DNA of 64,000 bases from RGIG2206 sp045577615 (GCA_045577615.1 JAZNIT010000039.1:1-64000); one strand, 5' to 3'. Positions 42,322-50,788 are shown, numbered from the stretch's first letter. The notes: a model not told the origin generated them from the letters alone. Numbers and translations are program-made.

Positions 42322-42768
42322 ATGAGCAGAATAACCGAAAAAGAATATAATAGCTTGACCAAAAAAGCCTCACCGCCATCACCGGTGGCAGGGGACTGCA
42401 TACGGGCTTTTTTGGTGGGTGGCGCCGTCTGTTGCTTTGGACAGCTTCTGTTTAATATGTATCAGTCGGTGGGAGCAGAGGTAGAGTCGGCCAAAAGCTT
42501 TGTGTCGATAACCCTTGTGTTTATCACGGCAATGCTTACCGCCGCCCATTTGTATGACAATTATGCCCGTTTTGCAGGGGCAGGCAGCCTTGTGCCTATA
42601 ACAGGCTTTGCAAATGCCGTATCCTCTCCCGCAGTAGAGTTTAAGTCAGAGGGGTATATCCTGGGTATCGGCGCCAATATGTTCAAAATCGCAGGCCCCG
42701 TCATCGTTTACGGCACCGCCGCCAGCGTGATTTATGGGGTTGTGTATTGGATAACAACCATAATGTAG
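42322..42768 (+). CDS. spoVAC: Stage V sporulation protein AC
   Basis: 148 residues, hydrophobic, with SpoVAC segments GDCIRAFLVGGAVCCFGQL, DNYARFAGAGSLVPITGFANAV and SPAVEFKSEGYILGIGANMFKIAGPVI. SpoVA proteins carry dipicolinic acid across the inner forespore membrane during sporulation and germination. Usually followed by spoVAD and spoVAE; here it is alone, and a spoVAD relative lies 20 kb away. The TAG stop codon is formed by the first bases of a REP palindrome. Confidence 0.92.
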   Translation: MSRITEKEYNSLTKKASPPSPVAGDCIRAFLVGGAVCCFGQLLFNMYQSVGAEVESAKSFVSITLVFITAMLTAAHLYDNYARFAGAGSLVPITGFANAVSSPAVEFKSEGYILGIGANMFKIAGPVIVYGTAASVIYGVVYWITTIM

Positions 42769-42834
42769 GGGCGGCAATCTGCCGCCCGCAAAAAAACGCA
42801 CAATGAAAACGGGCGGCTATTAGCCGCCCCTACG
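42765..42834. repeat. Paired inverted REP-like palindromes
   Basis: Unit a (42765-42788) GTAGGGGCGGC-aatct-GCCGCCCG and unit b (42811-42834) CGGGCGGC-tatta-GCCGCCCCTACG, with b in inverse orientation, are joined by 22 bases. They form a bacterial-interspersed-mosaic-like pair next to a tyrosine transposase gene. Confidence 0.8.
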
Positions 42835-42835
42835 T

Positions 42836-43324
42836 TTACATATTTTCAAAATCCGGCATATCGTATGCTGTGTCTAATTTGATGGGATTGTTTTCGATAT
42901 ATTCCCAAATAACCCTATAACCATTTTCGTTTCGTATTACTCGGTCGATAAATGATTTTTGCCAAATGGATTGACCGATCTGCATAGAAACCCACCGTTT
43001 CATATGTCCCACCACCGTAGAAACCGTAGGGGCGGCAATCTGCTGGCCGTCCTTGTCGGTGTTGATAGATAAAATCATATGAATATGGTCTGGCATAACG
43101 CAATACTTATCTACGGAAATCATGGAATAATGTTCTGGGATTTGTTGAATTGCCATTTTCACAACAGAACCAATTTTTGATAGATTCGGGCGGCAGGTTG
43201 CCGCCCCTACATTCCAGAGAATCGGTTTTCTGTTATGAACGCAGACCGTAATGAAATATGCTCCGGGGTTGGAGTAATTATAATCCTTAAGACGGATCGT
43301 ATTCCTTTTTGTTTGTTCACTCAT
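42836..43324 (-). CDS. REP-associated tyrosine transposase (RAYT, IS200-like Y1)
   Basis: 162 residues. The HUH-type motif is VMPDHIHMIL (His80, His82) and the family tail reads WQKSFIDRVIRNENGYRVIWEYIENNPIK, with a candidate Tyr at 136. Such single-copy proteins mobilise REP palindromes rather than themselves. Here the flanking pair at 42765-42834 and two in-frame copies (43026-43049, 43187-43210) share the same GGGGCGGC core. The ribosome site is weak. It may still be functional, since the frame is open. Confidence 0.85.
   Translation of the reverse strand: MSEQTKRNTIRLKDYNYSNPGAYFITVCVHNRKPILWNVGAATCRPNLSKIGSVVKMAIQQIPEHYSMISVDKYCVMPDHIHMILSINTDKDGQQIAAPTVSTVVGHMKRWVSMQIGQSIWQKSFIDRVIRNENGYRVIWEYIENNPIKLDTAYDMPDFENM
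43026..43049. repeat. REP-like sequence inside the transposase gene (unit c)
   Basis: GTAGGGGCGGCAATCTGC followed by TGGCCG, a copy of unit a with two changed bases in one arm. It encodes about residues 92-100 (DGQQIAAPT) of the transposase without breaking the frame. Confidence 0.75.
43187..43210. repeat. REP-like sequence inside the transposase gene (unit d)
   Basis: CGGGCGGC-aggtt-GCCGCCCCTAC, an intact stem in the orientation of unit b. It encodes about residues 39-46 (VGAATCRP). Confidence 0.8.
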
Positions 43325-43330
43325 TGTATA

Positions 43331-43743
43331 TTATTTTCTCTCTATTTCAGGAATCTCGAATTCAACAATAAAATCTTTTCGATTTCCCCTTGCAGATTCA
43401 ATTTTTATTTCTAACAAATAGTGTTTGTTTTCCAATTCTTTAATGGTATCGCTTATCCACCAAGGTTTATCAATGTTGTTTATATCAATATCGGGTGTTT
43501 TGATTTTATAGTTATATAATCGAATGGTTTTAATGTTTTGTTCAAACATTGCGTTGTGGCAATCTAATAATTTCCAAACAATTGTATTTAAATGGCTTTT
43601 CTTTTATAGTTCGGGGCTAATTGCAATTCGGAAACAGAGAGTATAACGGCGTCGTGAAGCCCATATTTCCAGTACCAATCCGGAAACTGTGCATAATATT
43701 CTTCGAGTTTTTTCACCGCAGCTTCTATTCCTTTTTTGCTCAT
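43331..43743 (-). pseudogene. Small gene broken by a frameshift
   Basis: The first part begins MSKKGIEAAVKKLEEYYAQF at 43743 and stops at 43588. The reading continues in another frame from about 43590 (HLNTIVWKLLDCHNAMFEQ) through IRLYNYKIKTPD to the stop at 43331. Joined, the two halves read as one protein of about 137 residues with a beta-rich C-terminal half. The slip is next to AAAAGAAAA. A sequencing error is the alternative. Family not recognised. Confidence 0.5.
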
Positions 43744-43827
43744 AAAAACGCCTCGCTTTATTTCATTATACCACACCGCCGATGTAATGTGAATGTTTTT
43801 GCAAAATCACTGTGTCCTATATTGATT

Positions 43828-44904
43828 TTAAATGACAAAAATTTTAGTTTTTGTTTTATCGGGTACAATCAATTTATATACATGACCTTTATATTGACCA
43901 ATGAAATTCATCTCGTACTGTGTAATATAAATCTCGTCATCAGAAACAACATGGATTTCAGTATCATCATTAGCAATGGTTTCGACTAATTCGTAACTGC
44001 CATCTGCTAAATTAATTCTATAAATACCGTTATCCTTATGTTCTACAGCGGTGGAACTGTATTCTTCGGTTTCATAGCATACCGCATAGGCGAAGTGTTC
44101 ACCGGCAACAAACTGTTGTACAGATTTAGGCAAACTATATTCACAAGACGAATCGTCAGATGAATATAAGGTGATTTTTTTATAATCATCGCTGTCATAT
44201 TGTGCAATTGTTGTATAGTCGTTTGTGAAGTTATAGATTGGGAATTCATCTTTAAGTTTAACTGATATTTCACCGATTTTATTTGATTTATCATCAGTGT
44301 GGTCGTACTCAAAAAGTACTAATGTATCGGTGTTTAACGAAGTTAAGTATCTTATTTTGTTATTTACTATGCCAAAGCTCAATATATCATTACATATCGG
44401 CGTTATAGTGTCTTCAACAATGTTATAAATAAACAGATCGGTCAGGGTCAATTCTTCATCTCGGTATTGTGAAAAGGCGATATAGTTGAGTGTTCCCATC
44501 CACTTAGAATAATTACTTGTTGTGAATAATTTTTCATAACTTTGGTTTGCGAAAGAAAACTTATAAAAATTTTGATTGTTGTCATCAGTTGAAGTAGTGA
44601 AATAAGCAAAATCATTTATTGGAAAAATTTCTCCATAATAGGTTTCATTTATAAAATCGTTTGATTCAAACAATTTGACTTTGCTACCATTTTGGTAAGC
44701 AAATGTTCTCATATTGTAGAATCCATCGGAATTATACAAATATATATCATCATTTATCCATAAATCGCAAGAACATCTATAATTGTAATAGTTATTGTAG
44801 TTCAAGGATTCAAAATATATTTCTTTAACAGAAACATTATTTTTACAGCTTGTAAGTGATAACAATATTGCGAGCATCAATAAAATGGTTACGATTCTCT
44901 TCAT
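43828..44904 (-). CDS. Putative lipoprotein with propeller-like repeats
   Basis: 358 residues. Signal peptide ending in lipobox LTSC (Cys20). The rest is rich in Tyr, Asn, Asp and alternating strands (IYLYNSDGFYNMRTFAY, GIYRINLADGSYELV), the look of DUF5050-like beta-propellers that sit outside the membrane. Function unknown. It is markedly AT-rich with many AAT/TAT codons, unlike the neighbouring core genes, so it may be acquired. Confidence 0.7.
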   Translation of the reverse strand: MKRIVTILLMLAILLSLTSCKNNVSVKEIYFESLNYNNYYNYRCSCDLWINDDIYLYNSDGFYNMRTFAYQNGSKVKLFESNDFINETYYGEIFPINDFAYFTTSTDDNNQNFYKFSFANQSYEKLFTTSNYSKWMGTLNYIAFSQYRDEELTLTDLFIYNIVEDTITPICNDILSFGIVNNKIRYLTSLNTDTLVLFEYDHTDDKSNKIGEISVKLKDEFPIYNFTNDYTTIAQYDSDDYKKITLYSSDDSSCEYSLPKSVQQFVAGEHFAYAVCYETEEYSSTAVEHKDNGIYRINLADGSYELVETIANDDTEIHVVSDDEIYITQYEMNFIGQYKGHVYKLIVPDKTKTKIFVI

Positions 44905-44927
44905 GTAAAAATCACCTCGTTTGAATT

Positions 44928-44956
44928 ATTATACCATACCGCATATTTAAAGTAAA
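44928..44956 (-). promoter_or_regulatory. SigA promoter for the 44-kb lipoprotein gene
   Basis: TTTACT, 17-bp spacer, TATAAT with TGG before the -10, on the minus strand. Confidence 0.65.
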
Positions 44957-45046
44957 CAATTTAAACTAATACACTTGTTGACGGATTAAGTGCCGCCATC
45001 GGCACGGGTGTTTTGGTAGAGCTTGCCATCAGATTTTTGATGGTAG

Positions 45047-45079
45047 AATCGGCTCTTCTTACAGTAGAGTCGATTTTTT
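45047..45079 (+). terminator. Orphan terminator in the leader of the 45.2-kb gene
   Basis: Stem AATCGGCTCT/AGAGTCGATT (one G-T pair) and T6, pointing rightwards with no gene upstream on that strand. It could attenuate the acyltransferase message or end a small RNA. A GTGCCG/CGGCAC hairpin lies at 44990-45005. Confidence 0.5.
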
Positions 45080-45166
45080 CTAACGGTAGAATGTCAATAA
45101 TTAACTGTAGGTGGACTAAATCAGCCTCCCGTGATAACATAATTAAAAAACGAAAGGCGCTCGCGT

Positions 45167-46459
45167 ATGACTAAAAAATCAAACAATCTTCGGTGGGTCC
45201 GTCTTGACAACGCAGCAAAGATATACCCAGCAGCAAGGCGCAGAAACTGGAGCAACGTTTTCAGACAGTCGGTAACTCTTGTTGACGAAGTCGACAAAGC
45301 AGTGTTAAAATCCGCCTTAACCGTAACCGTCAAAAGGTTTCCCTCTATTGCGGCGCGGCTGAGAAAGGGTGTTTTCTGGTATTACCTGCAGCAGGTAGAG
45401 TCGGCCCCCGATATAAAGGATGAATACAGCTACCCCTTAACTTTTATGGATAAACAAGAAATGCGAAAGTGTGCCTTTCGCGTCATTGCCTATCGCAATC
45501 GTATTGCGGTAGAGTTTTTTCACTCCTTGACCGACGGCACAGGCGCACTGATTTTTATCAAAAGCCTGGTCGCCGAATATCTTGAGCAAAAATATAAAAT
45601 CACCATTCCTTGCGAAAGGGGAGTGCTCGACCGAAAAGAAGCCCCACGAGAGGAGGAACTTGAGGATTGCTTCCCCAAGAATGCAAGCAGCGTTCCTCTT
45701 AGCCGCAAGGATACCGATGCGTGGCATATGTACGGCGAGGCCGAAAAAGACAGGTTTTTAAATCTGACCTGCTTTAAAATTCCCGTCAAAGAGGCGCTGG
45801 ATTACGCTCATAAATACAGTTCCACCTTAACGGTGTTTATGAGTGCTTTGCTTATGAAGGCGCTCCTCAATCTGCAAAATGAAAAGCAGCCGACTCAAAG
45901 ACGACAAAAGCTTATAAAGCTGCTTATACCCGTCAATCTCCGTCAACTATTCCCAAGCGTAACCCTCAGAAACTTTGCGATGTACTGCACACCGGAGATA
46001 GACCCTCGTTTGGGTGAATATACTTTAGAGGAAATATGCAAGGTCGTTCACCACAAAATGGGGGCAGAATTTACCCAAAAGCATATGAGCCGCATCATTG
46101 CTACCAATGTGAACGACGAGCAAAATCTGCTGGTAAGAGTAATCCCTCTGCCCATCAAAAATATGGTTATGAAGGCTGTTTTCGACAGTGTCGGTGAACG
46201 AAAATCCTGCCTGACTCTGTCTAATATCGGCAGGGTGCAGGTTCCCGAGGCGATGGAAAAATATATTGAGCGCTTCGACTTTATCCTTGGCGTTCAGGCG
46301 GCAGCACCCTATAACTGCGGTATGCTCTCCTTCGGTGACACCGTATATATCAACTTTATTCGCAATATTAAAGATGCAGAGCTGGAGCGTCACTTTTTCG
46401 CCCTTCTGCAAGAAATAGGCTTATCTGCTACGGTGGAAAGCAATCAAAATGAGAGGTGA
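45167..46459 (+). CDS. Condensation-domain-like acyltransferase (alcohol acetyltransferase family)
   Basis: 430 residues of the CoA-dependent acyltransferase/NRPS condensation fold. The catalytic HxxxD reads HSLTDGTGA (about 124-132); later segments PVNLRQLFPSVTLRNF and LTLSNIGRVQVPEAM match the fold. Substrate unknown. It overlaps no gene but is followed directly by a DUF6320 membrane protein, a pairing I recall from other Firmicutes. A basic N-terminus follows GAAAGGCG as ribosome site. Confidence 0.8.
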   Translation: MTKKSNNLRWVRLDNAAKIYPAARRRNWSNVFRQSVTLVDEVDKAVLKSALTVTVKRFPSIAARLRKGVFWYYLQQVESAPDIKDEYSYPLTFMDKQEMRKCAFRVIAYRNRIAVEFFHSLTDGTGALIFIKSLVAEYLEQKYKITIPCERGVLDRKEAPREEELEDCFPKNASSVPLSRKDTDAWHMYGEAEKDRFLNLTCFKIPVKEALDYAHKYSSTLTVFMSALLMKALLNLQNEKQPTQRRQKLIKLLIPVNLRQLFPSVTLRNFAMYCTPEIDPRLGEYTLEEICKVVHHKMGAEFTQKHMSRIIATNVNDEQNLLVRVIPLPIKNMVMKAVFDSVGERKSCLTLSNIGRVQVPEAMEKYIERFDFILGVQAAAPYNCGMLSFGDTVYINFIRNIKDAELERHFFALLQEIGLSATVESNQNER

Positions 46460-46465
46460 ATGCTT

Positions 46466-47158
46466 GTGTATTGTATAAATTGCGGCGTAAAACTCGCCGA
46501 AACCGAAAAGAAGTGTCCCCTGTGCAACACAGTGGTTTGCCACCCCGATTTTAATCAAAGTGCAGAGCAACCCCTATATCCCACCGATAAGCTGCCCAAA
46601 AACAGCTCAGGTGGCAAGGCGCTCAGCGGCGCGGTTCTCATATTATTTTTAATACCTATGATAGTTTGCCTCTTTGCCGATTTGTCCATCAACGGACGGA
46701 TAGAGTGGTTTGGCTACGTAGCAGGCGCAATGACTGTTACCTACGTAAGTATTGCTCTGCCGTTTTGGTTTAAAAAGCCCAACCCCGTGATTTTTGTGCC
46801 CTGCAGCTTTGCGGCAATAACCCTATATTTGTTTTATATCAATTTTGCCACCGGCGGTGATTGGTTTTACACCTTTGCATTGCCTCTTATATGCGGGCTG
46901 TGCATAATCACAAGCGCAACCGTTACTCTGGTGCGGTATATAAAAAGAGGCCGCTTGTATATATTCGGCGGCGCATTTATGCTTTTAGGCAGCTTTATGC
47001 TTTTGATTGAGCACCTGTTAAGCCTTACCTTCGGGTTAAGCTTTATCGGCTGGTCAATTTACCCCTTGGGGGTATTCGAGCTTCTTGGCGGATTGTTGAT
47101 TTATCTTGCAATCGACAGTGACGCCCGTGAAACCCTTGAACGAAAGTTGTTCTTCTGA
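46466..47158 (+). CDS. DUF6320 zinc-ribbon membrane protein
   Basis: 230 residues. A short zinc ribbon CINCG...CPLCNTVVC (about 3-25) is followed by five or six membrane spans starting LSGAVLILFLIPMIVCLFA. Matches the DUF6320 type. I start it at GTG 46466, spaced from GAGAGG; ATG 46460 abuts that site. It probably works with the acyltransferase just upstream, by context only. Confidence 0.75.
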   Translation: MYCINCGVKLAETEKKCPLCNTVVCHPDFNQSAEQPLYPTDKLPKNSSGGKALSGAVLILFLIPMIVCLFADLSINGRIEWFGYVAGAMTVTYVSIALPFWFKKPNPVIFVPCSFAAITLYLFYINFATGGDWFYTFALPLICGLCIITSATVTLVRYIKRGRLYIFGGAFMLLGSFMLLIEHLLSLTFGLSFIGWSIYPLGVFELLGGLLIYLAIDSDARETLERKLFF

Positions 47159-47160
47159 TA

Positions 47161-47194
47161 AAAAAAGGCTTGGTCGGTAGACCAAGCCTTTTTT
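47161..47194. terminator. Bidirectional terminator
   Basis: Perfect 15-bp stem AAAAAAGGCTTGGTC/GACCAAGCCTTTTTT around GGTA, between converging genes. Confidence 0.9.
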
Positions 47195-47231
47195 ATATTA
47201 AACAAAACAAATTTATCCTGGTTTGCATTGT

Positions 47232-47798
47232 TTATTCTTCGGTAGTAACTTCTTGTATAATCAGATACTTGTTAACGCTCCAGCCAACGCTGCCGTTATA
47301 TTCAATCTTCGACCATTCTTCGCCTTGTTCAAGAACCTTAACAGTTTCACCCTTGGGGATTTTGATAACAATACCGGCGGCGGTGGTAGGCTCTTGCCTT
47401 ACGTTCAAATCGCTGCGAGGAGTATTCACGGTCGCCAAAATGTCGGGCGCAGGAGCCTCGGACGATGTAACCTCGGGAGCGGGCTCATCTTCAGCCTTGT
47501 TCTTTGAAAAATAACTTGTAGCCAAAATAAGAGCAATTATTATAACAATAAGGGTATAAACAAAGCCGCCTTTGCTGTATCCGAATTTGGTAGGCCTATT
47601 GCTGTAACGCTCGTTTTCCACGGTTTGGCCGTCCCAAACATAATCGCCGCAGGTGAATCTGCATTTGTCCTGATAGGGCTGACCGGTTTTTGTGCAATTT
47701 CTGTAATAAGGCGCATTGTGATGGTCGCCATTTTGATAGCAGCCTTCGCTATAGGTGCACGACCAACACTTTCCGCATTTACTGCTCCCGTCGCTCAT
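47232..47798 (-). CDS. Cys-rich membrane protein with SH3b domain
   Basis: 188 residues. A Cys-rich cytoplasmic head (CGKCWSCTYSEGC, CRFTCGDY; about ten Cys in 50 residues) is followed by one membrane span (GGFVYTLIVIIIALILATSYF, about 77-97), an acidic/Pro linker and a bacterial SH3 domain (LNVRQEPTT..., VGWSVNKYL, about 130-180) outside. The SH3 domain may bind cell wall. The Cys head resembles a metal-binding module; role unknown. Confidence 0.75.
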   Translation of the reverse strand: MSDGSSKCGKCWSCTYSEGCYQNGDHHNAPYYRNCTKTGQPYQDKCRFTCGDYVWDGQTVENERYSNRPTKFGYSKGGFVYTLIVIIIALILATSYFSKNKAEDEPAPEVTSSEAPAPDILATVNTPRSDLNVRQEPTTAAGIVIKIPKGETVKVLEQGEEWSKIEYNGSVGWSVNKYLIIQEVTTEE

Positions 47799-47852
47799 AA
47801 CATCAACTCCCTGTTACATAATCTAACACACACTGACATATTTTGCAACAAT

Positions 47853-48560
47853 TTAATCGGCAATAATAGCCTCAAGCCTCTTGATTAAATCTGCCGCCCC
47901 CTCGTCCAATTCTCCAAACGGGAAGGGGATACCCATACTGTCATATTTTACCTGGCAAATCTTTCTGAAGGGCAGCAGCTCTACCTTGTCGATGTTGGGG
48001 TGACTTTCTACGATTTTTTTAAGTGCCAAGGCATTTTCGTCGCCGTCATTCACCGTGGGGATAATAACCTGCCGCAGTGTGGTGGCAATACCCAATTCTT
48101 TCAGACAGTCGAGAAAGGCCATTGGCCCATCAATTGAGCAGCCCACATTTTCTTGGTACAAAATCTCGTCAGTATACTTAATATCAAGCAAAACGCGATC
48201 GGTGACGCTGAGCAGCCTTTTGACCTTGTCGTCAAGAAGTATTCCTGCCGTATCAAGGCAGGTGTTGATGCCTTTCTTGTGGCACAACTCAAAAACTTCG
48301 GCACAAAATTCCGCCTGCATAAGCGGCTCGCCGCCTGACAGAGTGATGCCGCCCTTATCGCCGAAATATTCCTTAAATCGGGCCGCCTGCTCAACGATTT
48401 CTTCAGCAGAGTATTCCTTGCCGCCCTCAAAAACCCAGGTATCGGGATTGTGGCAACACTTGCATCTCAAGGGGCAGCCTTGCATAAAAACGGCAAATCT
48501 GACGCCGGGTCCGTCAACGGTAGCAAGGCTTTGTATGGAGTGAACTCTACCCTTTATCAT
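47853..48560 (-). CDS. pflA: Pyruvate formate-lyase activating enzyme
   Basis: Radical-SAM enzyme that installs the glycyl radical on PflB. The cluster motif CPLRCKCC (C-x3-C-x2-C) is at about 29-36, with GGEPLMQ downstream. 235 residues. Its ATG overlaps the pflB stop by four bases, giving coupled synthesis. Requires anaerobic conditions. Confidence 0.95.
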   Translation of the reverse strand: MIKGRVHSIQSLATVDGPGVRFAVFMQGCPLRCKCCHNPDTWVFEGGKEYSAEEIVEQAARFKEYFGDKGGITLSGGEPLMQAEFCAEVFELCHKKGINTCLDTAGILLDDKVKRLLSVTDRVLLDIKYTDEILYQENVGCSIDGPMAFLDCLKELGIATTLRQVIIPTVNDGDENALALKKIVESHPNIDKVELLPFRKICQVKYDSMGIPFPFGELDEGAADLIKRLEAIIAD

Positions 48561-50788
48561 ACGCTTTGGTGGAAGGTGCGAGAAATTACCTCACGCTGTT
48601 GCTCGCGTGAAAGCTTGTTAAAGTTTACAGCATAGCCCGAAACGCGAATGGTCAGGTTGGGGTAATCCTCGGGATTTTCGTAAGCCTTGATAAGGGTCTC
48701 GCGGTTAAGTACGTTTACGTTTATGTGGTGTGCCTTTTTAGCAAAATATCCGTCAAGAATAGCCACAAGGTTGGCGTTTCTCTCCTCGGGGGTTTTGCCA
48801 AGCGCATCGGGTGCAATAGAGAAGGTGTTGGAAATACCGTCACGGCAATCCTCATAGCTAAGTTTGGCAACCGAGTTGAGTGATGCCAAGGCACCTTTTT
48901 CTTCGCGGTTGTGCATAGGATTGGCACCGGGTGCAAAGGGTGCACCGGCAGGTCTGCCGTCGGGAGTGGCACCGGTGTTCTTGCCATACATAACGTTAGA
49001 GGTGATGGTAAGCACCGACAAGGTGTGAATAGCATTTCTGTAAGTAGGGGTTTTGCGAAGCTCGGTGATAACCTTTTTAGTCATATCACGTGCAATGGTA
49101 TCAACGCGGTCATCGTCGTTGCCATATTTGGGGAACTCGCCCTCACGCTTAAAGTCAATGATGTAGCCAAGCTCGTCCTTAACGGGAGTAACCTTGGCAA
49201 ACTTAATGGCAGACAAAGAGTCGGTAACAACCGAAAGACCCGCAATGCCAAAGGCCATCAAGCGCTCAACGTTGGTGTCGTGCAGTGCCATCTGAATCTT
49301 TTCATATGCATACTTGTCGTGCATATAGTGAATAAGATTCATAGTGTTGACATACAGCTTGCTGAGCCACTCAATATAAATGTCGTAACGCTCCATAACC
49401 TTGTCAAAGTCAAGAGTGTCACCCTCCATAACAGGCATCTGAGGTCCGATGTGTATACCGCTGGTGGTATCAAAGCCACCGTTAATGGCAATCAGCAGCA
49501 GCTTTGCAAGGTTGCATCTTGCGCCGAAAAATTGCATCTGCTTGCCAATTTCCATAGCCGAAACACAGCAAGCGATGGCATAGTCATCACCGTGGTGAGG
49601 GCGCATAATATCGTCGTTTTCGTATTGGATAGAGTCGGTGTCCTCCGAAACCTTTGCGCAAAAGCTCTTAAAGCCCTGGGGCAAAGCGGTAGACCACAAA
49701 ACAGTAAGGTTAGGCTCGGGAGAGGGGCCAAGAGTGTACAGAGTGTTAAGTATACGGAAGGAGTTCTTGGTAACAAGTGTGCGTCCGTCAACACCCATAC
49801 CGCCTACAGCCTCGGTAATCCACATTGGGTCGCCGCCAAAAAGCTCGTTATATTCGGGGGTGCGAAGATGTCTTGCAATGCGAAGCTTGATAACAAAGTC
49901 ATCCATCAGCTCCTGAGCAGCCTCTTCGGTAAGAATGCCCTTTTTAATATCACGCTCAATGTAAATGTCAAAGAAGGTGGCAACTCTGCCCAATGACATA
50001 GCAGCGCCGTTTTGCTCCTTAATAGCGGCAAGATAGGCAAAATAGGTCCATTGAATGGCCTCACGGGCATTGCCTGCAGGCTCGCTTATGTCAACGCCAT
50101 ACATACCTGCCATCTCTTTAAGCAGCTCAAGAAAACGGATTTGCTGATACAATTCCTCTGATTGACGGGCATTCTCAACCGAAAATACGCAATCGGCCAA
50201 GCTTGCCTTGTCTTTTCTCTTTTCGTCAATAAGCTTGTCAACGCCGTAAAGGGCCACACGGCGGTAGTCACCTATTATACGGCCGCGGCCGTAAGCATCG
50301 GGCAAGCCTGTAATAACGTGGCACTTTCTTGCAGCGCGCATCTCGTCGGTATAAACACGAAATACGCCGTCGTTGTGGGTGGTGCGGAATTTGAACTCGT
50401 CCTCAACCTTGTCGCTCAAGCGGTAGCCGTATGCAGCGCAGGCCTGGCGTGCCATTCTGATGCCGCCAAAGGGATTAACGCCGCGCTTCAAGGGAGCATC
50501 GGTTTGCATACCTACGATAAGCTCGTTGTCTTTGTCAATATAACCGGGAGCATAAGTGGTAAGAGATGAAACGATGTCAACTTCAACGTCAAGCACACCG
50601 CCTTTTTCTCTTTCCTGCTTAAACAGCTCCTGCACCTTTTTCATAAGTGCGTCGGTGCGTGGGGTAGCAGAGGCAAGAAAATCTGCCTCGCCGGTGTATT
50701 CGGTATAGTTTGTCTGAATAAAGTCGCGCACGTTGATTTGCTCTTGCCATGCGCCTGTTTTAAATCCGTCCCAATTAGTGTGAGTCAT
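48557..50788 (-). CDS. pflB: Formate C-acetyltransferase (pyruvate formate-lyase)
   Basis: Splits pyruvate and CoA to acetyl-CoA and formate. The adjacent active Cys pair is in AIACCVSAMEIG (about 408-419) and the radical Gly718 in RVSGYAVNF. 743 residues. ATG 50788 (MTHTNWDGF) is spaced from AAAGGAG; the nearer ATG at 50794 is too close. The upstream ZTP riboswitch ties formate production to purine-synthesis demand. A 361-codon open frame on the opposite strand is only a shadow of this gene. Confidence 0.97.
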   Translation of the reverse strand: MTHTNWDGFKTGAWQEQINVRDFIQTNYTEYTGEADFLASATPRTDALMKKVQELFKQEREKGGVLDVEVDIVSSLTTYAPGYIDKDNELIVGMQTDAPLKRGVNPFGGIRMARQACAAYGYRLSDKVEDEFKFRTTHNDGVFRVYTDEMRAARKCHVITGLPDAYGRGRIIGDYRRVALYGVDKLIDEKRKDKASLADCVFSVENARQSEELYQQIRFLELLKEMAGMYGVDISEPAGNAREAIQWTYFAYLAAIKEQNGAAMSLGRVATFFDIYIERDIKKGILTEEAAQELMDDFVIKLRIARHLRTPEYNELFGGDPMWITEAVGGMGVDGRTLVTKNSFRILNTLYTLGPSPEPNLTVLWSTALPQGFKSFCAKVSEDTDSIQYENDDIMRPHHGDDYAIACCVSAMEIGKQMQFFGARCNLAKLLLIAINGGFDTTSGIHIGPQMPVMEGDTLDFDKVMERYDIYIEWLSKLYVNTMNLIHYMHDKYAYEKIQMALHDTNVERLMAFGIAGLSVVTDSLSAIKFAKVTPVKDELGYIIDFKREGEFPKYGNDDDRVDTIARDMTKKVITELRKTPTYRNAIHTLSVLTITSNVMYGKNTGATPDGRPAGAPFAPGANPMHNREEKGALASLNSVAKLSYEDCRDGISNTFSIAPDALGKTPEERNANLVAILDGYFAKKAHHINVNVLNRETLIKAYENPEDYPNLTIRVSGYAVNFNKLSREQQREVISRTFHQSV

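Noticed and set aside
46460..46465. ATG start for the DUF6320 protein
   Set aside because: It directly abuts the GAGAGG site, leaving no spacing; GTG 46466 fits better.
48911..49996. 361-codon open frame opposite pflB
   Set aside because: Lies wholly within pflB, has no family features and reflects the codon bias of the real gene; likewise other long antisense frames over murC, thyX, prs and mutS2.
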